Source: Phenylobacterium sp.
Lineage (GTDB): Bacteria; Pseudomonadota; Alphaproteobacteria; Caulobacterales; Caulobacteraceae
Direction of reading: 5' to 3'
Length of the DNA stretch: 64,000 bases
NCBI RefSeq assembly: GCF_030646615.1
Contig: NZ_JAUSLG010000096.1
Span: 1-64,000 of the forward strand
The notes beneath the pieces were generated by a model. It saw only the letters and a list, made by a program, of their open reading frames with translations. It was not told where the DNA came from and did no database searches. Positions 54,624 through 63,799 of the stretch are shown here, in pieces; position 1 is the stretch's first letter, and every line of letters starts with the position of its first letter. The translations under genes and the position numbers were made by a program.

Positions 54624-56168
54624 ATGCCTTCGCCGCCGCGCCCTCCCCCATCAGCCCTCCGCGCGCGGGCTGCGCGCCTGGAGCGCGAGGGCGACCTGGC
54701 CGGCGCCTTGGCCACCTATGAAGCCGCCCTGGCGGCCGCCCCCCACGATGTGGATCTGCTGGCGGCCCTGGCCCTCATCGCCGAGCGCCTGGGCCTGATG
54801 GCCCTGGCCGAGGGGTTGTGGCGCCAGGCCTGCGCCCTGGCCCCTGACAATCTGCAGGCCCAGGATGGCCGCGCCCGGTCCCTGCGCGAGCTTGGACGGT
54901 ATGACGAGGCCATCGCCGTGCTGCAGGCCGCGATCGAGGCCGATCCCACCGAGGCCCGGCTTTGGAACAGCGTCGGCGTGACGCTCAGCCAGCAGGGTCA
55001 GACGGAGACCGCGCTGACCTTCTATGACGAGGCCCTGCGGCTGGACCCGCGGCTGGCCACGGCGGCCTATAACCGCGCCTGCGCCCGGTTCGATCTCGGC
55101 GCCCTGGACGCCGCGCAAGCCGACTTCGCCATGGCCAGCAAGCTGGCCCGCAAACCGGCGGACGCCGCCATGATCACCTTCGCCGCCGCCACCCTGGCCC
55201 TGGCGCGGGGCGACCTTGAGGCCGGCTGGGAGGGCTATGAGGCCAGGCTATCGCCGCACCGGCCAAGACCGGTGGCGTTCGCGGCGCCGGGCCGGCGCTG
55301 GACGCTGAACCTGCCCCTGGCCGGCCAGCGCCTGCTGGTCTTCGCCGAGCAGGGGCTGGGCGACGAGATCCTCTTCGCCAGCCTGCTGCCGGAGGTGATC
55401 GAGGCCCTGGGCCCTGAGGGCCATCTGACCCTGGCGGTGGAGCCGCGCCTGGTGGCCCTCGTGGCGCGCAGCTTTCCCCAGGCGGAGGTCCTGCCCCACG
55501 AGACCGAGCCGGTCGGCGGCCGGGTCCGCCGCAGCGCCGGCGGTCTGGCCGACCCCAGGGCCATCGACCTCTGGGCGCCCCTGGCCTCCCTGCCCCGCCG
55601 GTTCCGGCGCGCCATCACCGACTTTCCGGCGCGCCCGGGCTTTCTCGTCCCCGATCCGCAGCGCGTGGCCCATTGGCGCCGCTGGCTGGGCGAGGGTCCG
55701 CCGAGCGTGGGGCTGACCTGGCGCAGCGGCAATCTGCTCGGCGACCGGCGGCGGCAGTATCCGCCGATGGCCTCATGGAAGCCGGTGCTCGAGGCGAGCG
55801 AAACCCGGCTGGTGAACCTGCAGTATGATGTCCAGGCCGATGAGCTGGACGCTCTGGGGGCTCTGGGCGGGCGCGCCCTGCTCAAGCCTCCGGGCCTGGA
55901 CCTGAAGAACCACATCGACGACCTGGCCGCCCTCTGCACAGCCCTCGACCTGGTGGTCAGCGTCTCCAACGCCACCGGACAGCTGGCCGGCGCCTGCGGG
56001 GCGCCTACCGTGATGCTCTGCGTGCCCGCCGCCTGGCCGCGCCTGGGGCAGGACTCCTATCCCTGGCATCCGACGATCCGGCCCGTGGCGCCGCGGATCT
56101 TCGGCGAATGGGACCCCGCCATGGCGCAGGTTGCCGAGTTGGTGGCAGCGCTGACGAGGCGCCGATGA
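54624..56168 (+). CDS. TPR protein with C-terminal glycosyltransferase-like domain
   Basis: A 514-residue protein. About residues 10-205 hold TPR repeats (for example GDLAGALATYEAALAAAPHD, RYDEAIAVLQAAIEADPTE, QTETALTFYDEALRLDPR). The rest has a GT-B type, ADP-heptose:LPS transferase-like region with LLVFAEQGLGDEILFASLL, VGLTWRSGNLLGDRRR and DDLAALCTALDLVVSVSNATG. The order resembles FlmG-type flagellin glycosyltransferases of Caulobacter, but there are no flagellin genes here and this could be another TPR glycosyltransferase. The start ATG 54624 follows aggatggg. Divergent from the hybrid kinase. Confidence 0.8.
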   Translation: MPSPPRPPPSALRARAARLEREGDLAGALATYEAALAAAPHDVDLLAALALIAERLGLMALAEGLWRQACALAPDNLQAQDGRARSLRELGRYDEAIAVLQAAIEADPTEARLWNSVGVTLSQQGQTETALTFYDEALRLDPRLATAAYNRACARFDLGALDAAQADFAMASKLARKPADAAMITFAAATLALARGDLEAGWEGYEARLSPHRPRPVAFAAPGRRWTLNLPLAGQRLLVFAEQGLGDEILFASLLPEVIEALGPEGHLTLAVEPRLVALVARSFPQAEVLPHETEPVGGRVRRSAGGLADPRAIDLWAPLASLPRRFRRAITDFPARPGFLVPDPQRVAHWRRWLGEGPPSVGLTWRSGNLLGDRRRQYPPMASWKPVLEASETRLVNLQYDVQADELDALGALGGRALLKPPGLDLKNHIDDLAALCTALDLVVSVSNATGQLAGACGAPTVMLCVPAAWPRLGQDSYPWHPTIRPVAPRIFGEWDPAMAQVAELVAALTRRR

Positions 56169-56180
56169 GGCGCTCTCGCC

Positions 56181-57065
56181 TTAAGGCCGGGGCAGCCGGC
56201 CGCTGAGGGCGCCGATGTCCTGGCGCAGAGCCGCAAGCTCGCTGCGCAGGGCGGCCAAGTCGGCGGCGTCCTCAGCATGGGCCTGCTGGCGTTCCAAGCT
56301 GGCCTGACGCAGGTCTTCCTCGATCTGCATTCGCTCGGCCTTGGCCTCGTCCTCATGCTCGCTCTGCATGGCGTTGACCACGATGCCGATGAACAGGTTG
56401 AGCATGGTGAAGGTGGTGCAGAGGATGAAGGGCACGAAGAAGGCCCAGGCATAGGGATAGACCTCCATCACCGGACGCACGATGCCCATGGACCAGCTCT
56501 CCAGGGTCATGACCTGGAACAGGGTGTAGGCCGAGGCCGGGATCGTGCCGAACCAGTCCGGGAAGGTGGCGGCGAACAGCTTGGTGGCCATGACCGAGGC
56601 CACATAGAAGATCAGCGTCATCAGCAGGATGATCGAGCCCATCCCCGGCAGGGCGCTGATCAGGGCGCCCACCACCCGCCGCAGGGACGGCACCAGGGTG
56701 ATCATCCGCAGCACCCGCAGGATTCGCAGGGCCCGCAGCACCGAGAAGGCGCCGGCCGCCGGCACGAGCGCGATGGCCACGATGGCGAAGTCGAACAGGC
56801 TCCACGGATCCTTGAAGAAGGCCAGCCGGTGGACCGCAATCCGGGCGACGATCTCGGCGACGAAGATTCCGAGGATCACCCGGTCCAGCACCACCAGAAC
56901 CAGGCCGAAATTGGCCATGGCCCAGGCGCTGGTCTCCAGCCCCAGGGTGATCGCATTGAGCACGATCAGCGCGGTAATGATCTTCTCGGTACGCGGCGAG
57001 GTGATCAGCGCCTTGAGCTGGTCCAAGGGGGTGGCTCCGTGGGGTTTGCAGACAGACGCCGCCAT
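56181..57065 (-). CDS. Bacterial voltage-gated sodium channel (NaChBac-type)
   Basis: A 294-residue ion channel of the NaChBac/NavAb family, functioning as a homotetramer. Six helices are visible; the S4 voltage sensor contains [21 protein letters not shown] with regularly spaced arginines, and the pore filter is TLESWSM (about 187-193), matching the sodium-selective LESW of NaChBac. The C terminus is a helical, likely coiled-coil tail. The start is ATG 57065; an upstream ATG at 57137 would add a poor leader. The gene is convergent with the TPR gene and 78 bp from a TonB receptor. Confidence 0.92.
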   Translation of the reverse strand: MAASVCKPHGATPLDQLKALITSPRTEKIITALIVLNAITLGLETSAWAMANFGLVLVVLDRVILGIFVAEIVARIAVHRLAFFKDPWSLFDFAIVAIALVPAAGAFSVLRALRILRVLRMITLVPSLRRVVGALISALPGMGSIILLMTLIFYVASVMATKLFAATFPDWFGTIPASAYTLFQVMTLESWSMGIVRPVMEVYPYAWAFFVPFILCTTFTMLNLFIGIVVNAMQSEHEDEAKAERMQIEEDLRQASLERQQAHAEDAADLAALRSELAALRQDIGALSGRLPRP

Positions 57066-57143
57066 CTGCCGCAAACCTCGTCCCAACGCCAGAGGCGAGA
57101 CGGCGCAGCCAAGGCCCGCCGTCTCGCCCTTGGTCAATGGGTC

Positions 57144-59363
57144 TCAGAAGGTGGCGCGCAGGCTCACCGTGACCCGGCGCGGTTCGCCGAAATAGCCGCC
57201 GTTGTAGAAGCCGACCCGGCGGTAATAGGTCTTGTCGAACAGGTTATCGACATTGAGCTGGGCGCTCAGACGGTCGTTGAACTTGTAGCGGGCCGTCAGG
57301 CTGGCCAGCACATAGGCGTCCTGGGCGACAGTGGCGCGCAGGGTCGGCGGCGTGGTTCCCGGCGCGCTGGTGTTGCCGGGCACAGGAATGGTGGCCAGGG
57401 TGTAGATCTCGCTCTGCCAGTTCAGCCCACCACCGATCCGCAGGCCCTCGAGCGACCCACCCAGGTCATAGGTGGTGTAGAGGCGCGCGATGTGGCGGGG
57501 GCTGAGCGTGCTGATCCGCGTGCCCGACGCATCCTCGGTATAGGCATAGGTATAGCCGCCGACCACGTTCCAGCGCGGACTGACCTTGCCGGTGACCTCG
57601 GCCTCGAAGCCCCGGGTCTCGGCCCCGCTGACGGCCACATAGGCCGAACTGCCGTCGGGCAGCACGAAGCCATCGGGGACCGACGCGTCAAGGGCGGCCA
57701 GGTTGTCCTGCTGGGCATAGAAGAGGACCGTCGAGGCCAGCAGGGCGCCGTCGAGGAATTCGCCCTTCAGGCCCAGTTCGTAGCTGGCGCCGATCACCGG
57801 GGCCAGCTGCGCGTTGTTCTTGTCCTTGTTGCTCTGCGGCTTGAACAGGTCGGAATAGCTGGCATAGGCCGAGATCTGCTGGGTCAGGTCGTAGATGACG
57901 CCCACATAGGGGGTGACGCGTTCATCGGCATAGTCGCTGCTTGTGCGCGTATAGGCGCCGGCCAGATCAAACAGATCGACCTTGGTCTCCCACCGGGTGC
58001 TGCGCGCGCCCAGGATCACCTTGAGCCGGTCGGAAGGGTTCAGCCGCGCCGCGCCGTAGATCCCGGTCTCCTTCGTGGTCGTGATCTGGGCGGGCGTGCC
58101 GTACTTCAGCAGATAGGGTTCGGGAATGCGGCCATCCCAGCTGCGGAAATCCGGAATGGTCATGGCGTAGGGACGGCGAGCCGCGTCGATCTTGTCGTTG
58201 AGCGTCACACCCTCCCGGTCGAAGCCGTTGACCCCGATCACCGCCTCGTGCTGGCGGCCAAACAGCTGGAAGGGGCCCGAGGCGAACAGGTCGAAGCCGG
58301 TCTCCTCTTCCTGATAGACGTTGTAATAGTCGGCCACGAACAGGCCCGAACCGTCCACCGGATCGGGATATCCGCCATAGCCGTAATAGAGCAGCGCCGT
58401 GGACTCGCTGTCGCGCTGGTTCAGCGTCAGACGGAGCGACCAATCGGCCGGCAGATCCTGCTGGATCATCCCATAGAGGCTGGAGCTGTTGCGGTCCCAG
58501 GAGCTCCAGTTGGCCGCCACACTGTAGGCGGGCGAAAGGTCGGTGGGCGTGCCGTCGCGGTAGAAGAGCGGCGCCGTCCCCCAGGTCGAGCCCCGGGGCG
58601 TCACCTCTAGATAGTCATACCCCACCCGAACCAGGGTGCTGGGGGTCAGGTCGGCCTCGACCACGGCCATGGCCACGGTCTTCTTCTCCTCATAGAGATC
58701 GATGTGGGATTCCTTATCCTCGAAGGCGGCCGAGACGCGCCCCCGCACGCGACCCGAGGCGGCCAGGGGGCCAGAGACGTCGGCCTCCACTCGCCCCCGG
58801 GACCAGCTGCCGGCCGTCACGGCCGCGCTGCCCTGGAATTCCCGGGTGGGCGCCTTGCGGATCAGGTTGATGGTGGCGGAAGGATCGCCGGCGCCCGTCA
58901 CCAGGCCCGCGGCGCCACGGATCACCTCGATCCGCTCATAGAGCGAGGTGTCGCCCATGGCGCTGTTGCCCGACGAATAGCTGGTGGGCGCGCCGTCGAG
59001 CTGGAAATTGCTGATCGAGAAGCCCCGGGAGGTGAAGTTGACCCGGTTGGAGTCGGCCTCCTGAACCGTGATCCCCGTCGTCTGCTCCAGCACATTGGCG
59101 ATGGAGGAGAGGCCGAAGTCCTGGATGCGCTCGGCGGTGATCACCGTCACCGACTGCGGCGTCTGGCGCAGGGAAAGCGGCAGCTTGGCCGCCGAGTTCG
59201 TGGCCTCAACTGCATAGCCTTCCTTCTTGCCGGTGACGATGACCCCTCGAAGGGTGGCGGCCTGGTCGTCGTCGGCCATGGCCTGGCCGCCCAGGGCCGA
59301 ACTGGCCAGGAGCGCCAGGAGCAGCGCGCTGGAGCCTGGTCGGTTTGAAATCGAACTGCGCAC
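57144..59363 (-). CDS. TonB-dependent siderophore receptor
   Basis: A 739-residue outer-membrane receptor of the FhuA/FpvA siderophore group. A signal peptide of about 30 residues (ending GGQAMA) precedes TonB box GVIVTGKKE, the plug (about 60-175, QTPQSVTVITAERIQD and IEVIRGAAGLVTGAGDPSATI) and a barrel ending VSLRATF. The start is GTG 59363, a usable ribosome binding region (agggat) lies upstream, and no ATG gives a proper signal peptide. A Fur-like box is 70 bases before the start, so iron probably represses it. The siderophore is unknown, and no matching transporter is nearby. Confidence 0.93.
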   Translation of the reverse strand: MRSSISNRPGSSALLLALLASSALGGQAMADDDQAATLRGVIVTGKKEGYAVEATNSAAKLPLSLRQTPQSVTVITAERIQDFGLSSIANVLEQTTGITVQEADSNRVNFTSRGFSISNFQLDGAPTSYSSGNSAMGDTSLYERIEVIRGAAGLVTGAGDPSATINLIRKAPTREFQGSAAVTAGSWSRGRVEADVSGPLAASGRVRGRVSAAFEDKESHIDLYEEKKTVAMAVVEADLTPSTLVRVGYDYLEVTPRGSTWGTAPLFYRDGTPTDLSPAYSVAANWSSWDRNSSSLYGMIQQDLPADWSLRLTLNQRDSESTALLYYGYGGYPDPVDGSGLFVADYYNVYQEEETGFDLFASGPFQLFGRQHEAVIGVNGFDREGVTLNDKIDAARRPYAMTIPDFRSWDGRIPEPYLLKYGTPAQITTTKETGIYGAARLNPSDRLKVILGARSTRWETKVDLFDLAGAYTRTSSDYADERVTPYVGVIYDLTQQISAYASYSDLFKPQSNKDKNNAQLAPVIGASYELGLKGEFLDGALLASTVLFYAQQDNLAALDASVPDGFVLPDGSSAYVAVSGAETRGFEAEVTGKVSPRWNVVGGYTYAYTEDASGTRISTLSPRHIARLYTTYDLGGSLEGLRIGGGLNWQSEIYTLATIPVPGNTSAPGTTPPTLRATVAQDAYVLASLTARYKFNDRLSAQLNVDNLFDKTYYRRVGFYNGGYFGEPRRVTVSLRATF

Positions 59364-59432
59364 GGATCTTATCCCTACTGAAGCGCCCCCCGGGGCGCGG
59401 TTGGAGGTGCGGATAAGCCGGCTCGCTCTAAG

Positions 59433-59450
59433 TTGCAAACGATTCTTAGT
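59433..59450 (-). promoter_or_regulatory. Fur-like box before siderophore receptor
   Basis: The sequence ttgcaaacgattcttagt resembles the Fur consensus and the box at 10391-10408. It lies between the divergent receptor (start 59363) and acyl-CoA dehydrogenase (start 59543), nearer the receptor, which is the likely target. Confidence 0.6.
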
Positions 59451-59542
59451 AGCACGATACGGCCAGGACCTGCCCCTGCGGCGCCCTTCCCTCTGCACGG
59501 CGAGGTGATCTATGCCGGAACGGTCCATCGACGGAGGGCGTC

Positions 59543-60697
59543 ATGCGCGACGAGGATCTGCAGCCGATACTGGAAACCGTGCGGCGGCTTTGCGCGGACT
59601 TCCCCGGGGAATACTGGCGGGCGCGGGACCGGGAGCGGACCTATCCGACGGAATTCGTTCAGGCGTTGACCCAGGCCGGCCTGCGCGGCGTCCTGATTCC
59701 CGAGGGCTATGGGGGCAGCGGCCTGGGCCTGTCGGCGGCGGCCGCCATCCTGGAGGAGATCCACGCCAGCGGCTGTAACGCCGCAGCCGTCCACGCCCAG
59801 ATGTACACCATGGGCACAGTCCTGCGGCACGGGAGCGAGGCGCAGAAGTCTCAGTGGCTGCCCCAGATCGCCTCAGGCGAGGTGCGATTACAGGCCTTCG
59901 GCGTCACCGAGCCTGGCGCCGGCACCGACACCACCGCCATCACAACCCAGGCGGTGCGCCGGGGCGACGCCTATGTGGTCAACGGCCAGAAGGTTTGGAT
60001 CAGCCGCGCCGAACACTCCGACCTCATGGTGCTGCTGGCCCGCACCACCCCGCGGGAGGAGACGACGAAGAAGACCGAGGGCCTGTCGGTCTTCCTGCTG
60101 GACATCCGCGAGGCGGTCGGGCGCGGCCTGACCATCAAACCGATCCGCACCATGTTCAACCACGCCACCACCGAGCTCTTCTTCGATGACCTGGAAATTC
60201 CGGCCTCCTCCCTGATCGGCGAAGAGGGCAAGGGCTTCCGCTACATCCTCGACGGCATGAACGCCGAGCGCATCCTGATCGCCGCCGAGTGCATCGGCGA
60301 CGGGCGCTGGTTCGTGGATAAGGCGCGCGACTACGCCACCAGCCGGGTGGTTTTCAACCGGCCCATCGGCCAGAACCAGGGCGTCCAGTTCCCCATCGCC
60401 CGGGCCTACGCCCAGGTCCGGGCGGCCAAGCTGATGACCTATGAGGCTGCAGCCCGCTACGAAGCCGGCGAGCCCGCCGGCGAAGAAGCCAACATGGCTA
60501 AGCTGCTGGCGTCCGAAGCGTCCTGGGCGGCGGCCGACATGTGCCTCCAGACCCATGGCGGCTTCGGTTTCGCCGAGGAGTACGACGTGGAGCGCAAGTT
60601 CCGCGAGACCCGCCTCTATCAGGTGGCCCCGATCTCCACGAACCTGATCCTGGCCTATCTGGCCGAGCACGTGTTGGGCCTGCCGCGCTCCTACTGA
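59543..60697 (+). CDS. Acyl-CoA dehydrogenase
   Basis: A 384-residue FAD enzyme that introduces a trans-2 double bond into acyl-CoAs. Family segments include FGVTEPGAGTDTTAITTQA (about 118-136), GQKVWISRAEHSD (about 150) and LQTHGGFGFAEEYDVER (about 334). The usual YEGT near the catalytic glutamate of medium-chain enzymes is replaced by VAPISTNLI, so the base must be elsewhere, as in some other subfamilies. The start ATG 59543 follows ggagggcgtc. It is divergent from the siderophore receptor. Substrate unknown. Confidence 0.9.
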   Translation: MRDEDLQPILETVRRLCADFPGEYWRARDRERTYPTEFVQALTQAGLRGVLIPEGYGGSGLGLSAAAAILEEIHASGCNAAAVHAQMYTMGTVLRHGSEAQKSQWLPQIASGEVRLQAFGVTEPGAGTDTTAITTQAVRRGDAYVVNGQKVWISRAEHSDLMVLLARTTPREETTKKTEGLSVFLLDIREAVGRGLTIKPIRTMFNHATTELFFDDLEIPASSLIGEEGKGFRYILDGMNAERILIAAECIGDGRWFVDKARDYATSRVVFNRPIGQNQGVQFPIARAYAQVRAAKLMTYEAAARYEAGEPAGEEANMAKLLASEASWAAADMCLQTHGGFGFAEEYDVERKFRETRLYQVAPISTNLILAYLAEHVLGLPRSY

Positions 60698-60704
60698 GCC
60701 AAGA

Positions 60705-61547
60705 TCAGTCGGTGAAGACCACGGTCTTGGCGCCATTCAGCAACACCCGGTCCTCCAGGTGCCAACGCACGGCCCGGGCCAGGACCCGGCGCTCGATGTC
60801 GCGGCCCTTGCGGATCAGGGCCGCGGGCGTGTCCCGGTGGCTGATACGCTCCACGTCCTGCTCGATGATCGGGCCTTCGTCGAGGTCGGCGGTGACATAG
60901 TGGGCGGTGGCCCCGATCACCTTCACCCCGCGGGCATGGGCCTGATGATAGGGCCGCGCGCCCTTGAAGCCCGGCAGGAAGGAGTGGTGGATGTTGATGC
61001 AGCGCCCCTCCAGCTTGGAGGCCATGCCATCGGACAGGATCTGCATGTAGCGGGCGAGCACCACCAGTTCGGCGCCGGTGGACTGGACCAGGGCCCAGAC
61101 GGCGGCCTCCTGCTCCAGCTTGGTCTCGCGGTTCACCGGCAGATGGTGGAAGGGCAGACCGCTAAGGTCGATGCTGGAATAGGTGTCGGCGGGGTGGTTC
61201 GACACCACCGCGCAGATGTCCATGGGCAGTTCGCCGCGACGCCAGCGCCACACCAGATCCGACAGGCAGTGGTCGGCCTGGGAGGCGAGGATCATCACCT
61301 TGCGGCGCACCTTGGGGTCGCGCAGGGTCCAGCGCATGGCGAACTCGGCGCCGATGGGGGCGAAGGCCCCGCGCAGGGCGTCGGCCGAGGTGTCTCCGGC
61401 CTCGAACACCACACGCATGAAGAAGCGATCGGTCTCGACATCGCCGAACTGCTGGGCGTCAATGATGTTGCCGCCGCGGTCGAACAGAAAGCTCGCCACC
61501 CGACTGACGATGCCGGGGCGGTCGGCGCAGGAAAGGGTCAGGATCAT
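60705..61547 (-). CDS. purU: Formyltetrahydrofolate deformylase
   Basis: A 280-residue PurU enzyme that hydrolyses 10-formyl-THF to formate and THF, balancing one-carbon pools. The N-terminal ACT domain (about 1-80, [21 protein letters not shown]) precedes the formyltransferase-like domain (about 85-280) with catalytic [20 protein letters not shown] and [13 protein letters not shown]. The start ATG 61547 lies right at the ACT domain. It is convergent with the acyl-CoA dehydrogenase gene by 7 bases and downstream of the cytochrome b gene on the same strand. Confidence 0.95.
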   Translation of the reverse strand: MILTLSCADRPGIVSRVASFLFDRGGNIIDAQQFGDVETDRFFMRVVFEAGDTSADALRGAFAPIGAEFAMRWTLRDPKVRRKVMILASQADHCLSDLVWRWRRGELPMDICAVVSNHPADTYSSIDLSGLPFHHLPVNRETKLEQEAAVWALVQSTGAELVVLARYMQILSDGMASKLEGRCINIHHSFLPGFKGARPYHQAHARGVKVIGATAHYVTADLDEGPIIEQDVERISHRDTPAALIRKGRDIERRVLARAVRWHLEDRVLLNGAKTVVFTD

Positions 61548-61558
61548 GAGGCGGCTGA

Positions 61559-62221
61559 CTAGCCTGCGCGGGCGATCAGCACCACCACCAAGACGGCGAT
61601 CACCACCCCCAGGGCCAGCCGCCACAGGGGCGCCGGACGCAGCTCACCCTCCAGCCCCGCCGTGGCGTCGCGCCCCGTCACCATCGGCCCCACCAGGTTT
61701 CGACGCTTGAAGAGCCCGTAGGCCGCGATGGCGACCAGGTGCAGCACGACGGCGGCCTGCAGCAGGCGAAAATTCAGCTCATGCAGGTCCGAGGCGGTTC
61801 GCCCGGTTTCGAAGGTGACGAAGCGGGCGAAGGGCCCGGACTCCATGCCGTCCACATCGACCGCGAAGAGGCCCAGACCCACCTGGGAGATCAGCAGGAC
61901 CACCAGCAGCAGAACGCTGAGCGCGCCCAAGGGATTGTGGCCGAAGCTTGCAGGCGCGCCGCGCCAGCCTCGCACATAGGCCAGGACCGTCCCCGGCCCC
62001 TTGACGAACTCAGAGAAACGGGCCGTCGACCCGCCCGCGACGCCCCAGTAGAGCCTGAAGATCACCAGGCCGAGGATCCCGTAACCGGCATAGCGATGGA
62101 TATCCATCCGCTCGCCCCCGGTCAGCCAGGCGACCACGACAAGGATGGCCAGAGCCCAGTGGACGAGGCGGGTGGGAAGATCCCAGACCCGCACCCGCTT
62201 AGATGACGCGGCCGAGCCCAT
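61559..62221 (-). CDS. Cytochrome b561-type membrane protein
   Basis: A 220-residue inner-membrane cytochrome b with about four to five helices. Histidine pairs for haem appear in [45 protein letters not shown]. It fits the bacterial b561/Ni-hydrogenase b family that passes electrons between quinone and periplasmic partners. It starts ATG 62221, two bases after the stop of the cytochrome c' gene, so the two are an operon. The likely partner is that c-type cytochrome. Confidence 0.9.
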   Translation of the reverse strand: MGSAASSKRVRVWDLPTRLVHWALAILVVVAWLTGGERMDIHRYAGYGILGLVIFRLYWGVAGGSTARFSEFVKGPGTVLAYVRGWRGAPASFGHNPLGALSVLLLVVLLISQVGLGLFAVDVDGMESGPFARFVTFETGRTASDLHELNFRLLQAAVVLHLVAIAAYGLFKRRNLVGPMVTGRDATAGLEGELRPAPLWRLALGVVIAVLVVVLIARAG

Positions 62222-62223
62222 GC

Positions 62224-62727
62224 CTACTGCTCGACGCGGAAGTCATCGTGACAGCCGCCGCAGCTGGCGCCGACCACCTTCACATGGGCCTCCAGGGCCG
62301 TGGCGTCGCCGGCGGCGGCGAGCTGCTGAAGCTCGGCCGTGGCCGCCACCAGCCGCTGCTGGGCTGCGGCAAAGCCTTCGGGATTTGTCCAGACCGTCTC
62401 CAGGGCGTCGGTCTTGACGCCATCCTGGGGGCCGGAACCGGCGGGGAACCAGTTGGGAATCTGCTGGGCCAGCTCGTGCATGCGCTCAGCGGCCGGTGCG
62501 ATCTGCGCCATGTCCGGAGCGCCCGACTTCAGCTGGTCATTGATGAGCTTGAACGACGACCCCAGGGCCTTGTAGCCCTCCTGACGCTCGCTCACGACCG
62601 GCGGCGCCTGGGCAGTCTCGGTCTCACCCGCCTGCTGGCCACAGCCGGCCATCAGCAGGGCCAAGGTGACGCCCGTCAGGCCCAGGCGGGCGCGGGTGGT
62701 CAGATGGGCAAGGGATGGGATGCTCAT
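62224..62727 (-). CDS. Cytochrome c' lipoprotein
   Basis: A 167-residue c-type cytochrome. A signal peptide ends in lipobox LLMAGC (Cys28 or so), and the four-helix bundle ends with haem motif CGGCH in GASCGGCHDDFR. This CxxCH near the C terminus is the mark of cytochrome c', a gas-binding protein related to NO or stress; the lipid anchor is not usual. The start ATG 62727 follows aggagagag. It is coupled to the membrane cytochrome b. A role in electron transfer or NO buffering is plausible but not proved. Confidence 0.88.
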   Translation of the reverse strand: MSIPSLAHLTTRARLGLTGVTLALLMAGCGQQAGETETAQAPPVVSERQEGYKALGSSFKLINDQLKSGAPDMAQIAPAAERMHELAQQIPNWFPAGSGPQDGVKTDALETVWTNPEGFAAAQQRLVAATAELQQLAAAGDATALEAHVKVVGASCGGCHDDFRVEQ

Positions 62728-62917
62728 GGCTCTCTCCTGGCGGGCGCGCACAGACGCTGGGTGGTGAGTCTGGAGCCTAGTGTGGCACAGGTTCAGCGCC
62801 AGGGCTGCTCAGCTAATGCGCCAAAAGGATGGGCGGTCGCCCAAGCCCTGCGCTGCGCCAGCGGAACCGTCGCCTTGCCAGGCGCATTGTCCAGCTATGC
62901 AGAGGGAGACCCGAAGA

Positions 62918-63232
62918 ATGAAAGCCCTGACCCGCGTCGTCGCGACCGCCGCCGCCAGCCTTGGCCTGCTCCTGGCCGCCTGCAGCCAGAACGACTCGAC
63001 CCAGGCCGGCGACCGCCTCGATGGCGGAGCCGCCCCGACCTATCCCGGCGAAGGCGCTGCGGGTCTGGTGGACAACGAGAGCGGCGTGATGACGGAAGCG
63101 CCCGGCGGGGATACGGCAGGCGGCGCGGTCGGCCAGACCCCTGCCTATGGCGAGCCGGGCGGCGCGGCCAGCGAAGCTCACAGCGACTTGTCCTCGCCCC
63201 CCAGCGCCGCTGAGAACCCGCCCCCGACCTGA
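62918..63232 (+). CDS. Small lipoprotein of unknown function
   Basis: A 104-residue exported protein. The signal peptide MKALTRVVATAAASLGLLLAAC ends in a lipobox with Cys22, and the rest (SQNDSTQAGDRLDGGAAP...) is low-complexity, glycine/alanine/proline-rich and probably unstructured. I know no family. The start ATG 62918 follows gagggagacccgaaga. It is convergent with the small DUF2188-like gene. Confidence 0.65.
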   Translation: MKALTRVVATAAASLGLLLAACSQNDSTQAGDRLDGGAAPTYPGEGAAGLVDNESGVMTEAPGGDTAGGAVGQTPAYGEPGGAASEAHSDLSSPPSAAENPPPT

Positions 63233-63245
63233 TAGGTCAGTCGTA

Positions 63246-63272
63246 GCCGGGCCGGGTTCAGCCGGCCCCGGC
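63246..63272. terminator. Hairpin between convergent genes
   Basis: gccgggccgg (63246-63255) pairs with 63261-63272, allowing one bulge, around loop gttca. It lies between two convergent stops, so it may end transcription from both sides. Confidence 0.5.
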
Positions 63273-63279
63273 GGAGCCT

Positions 63280-63489
63280 TCAGGTGGTGGCGAAGAAGCC
63301 GTGTTCACCGCTCACCCGCACAAGGCAGGGGCGCCCCTGGTCCTGCGAGGCCCGGGCGCGCTTGTTTGCGGCCGCCTTGGCCTCTTCCTTGTCCAGGCTG
63401 TGATCGGAAAAGGCGCCCTCATGCTCGACGGCCCAGAGTCCGTCATGGCGGGCCACGGTGATGACGATACGATCCCGAATTTCGCGCAT
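63280..63489 (-). CDS. Small DUF2188-like protein
   Basis: A 69-residue protein. It starts MREIRDRIVITVARHDGLWAV and continues with EGAFSDHSLDKEEAKAAANK, ending SGEHGFFATT, a beta-beta-alpha pattern like DUF2188 proteins, in which the conserved W and hydroxyl/Asp residues are seen here as GLWAVEHEG. These proteins are of unknown function. The start ATG 63489 has aggag six bases upstream, a strong site. Confidence 0.7.
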   Translation of the reverse strand: MREIRDRIVITVARHDGLWAVEHEGAFSDHSLDKEEAKAAANKRARASQDQGRPCLVRVSGEHGFFATT

Positions 63490-63799
63490 GAAAGGCTCCT
63501 GAAAAGGTCCGGCCTTGGCCTCAACAGGGCGAGAAGCGCGAAGAGGGCCAATCGGCCAGAACATGTAGTTTGTCTTACCATACTATAGGTATTTTTCCCA
63601 TGAGTCCGGCCTCCCGGAAAACAATCTTGCCAATCCGATGAATTTCGTGCGATAAAGGGCCATCGAATATCGTTTTGGCTCGCCTAAAATCCACCGAACG
63701 AACTACGTACGGACTTCTGGACTCCTCGACCCTCTCCGAAGATTTGATCTCGCAACCACTCTTGGGCGCGTGAATATTTAGACCCGGAAAGGGATCAAC
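63490..63799. promoter_or_regulatory. AT-richer gap before cold-shock gene
   Basis: This 310-bp gap between divergent genes is noticeably less GC-rich than the rest. It contains tactataggtattt (63581-63594), a possible promoter or dyad, and ttgccaatcc...gataaa (about 63628-63657) with spacing near 18, a possible -35/-10 pair for csp. The rest may be a long 5' leader of the cold-shock mRNA. No open frame is convincing. Confidence 0.4.
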
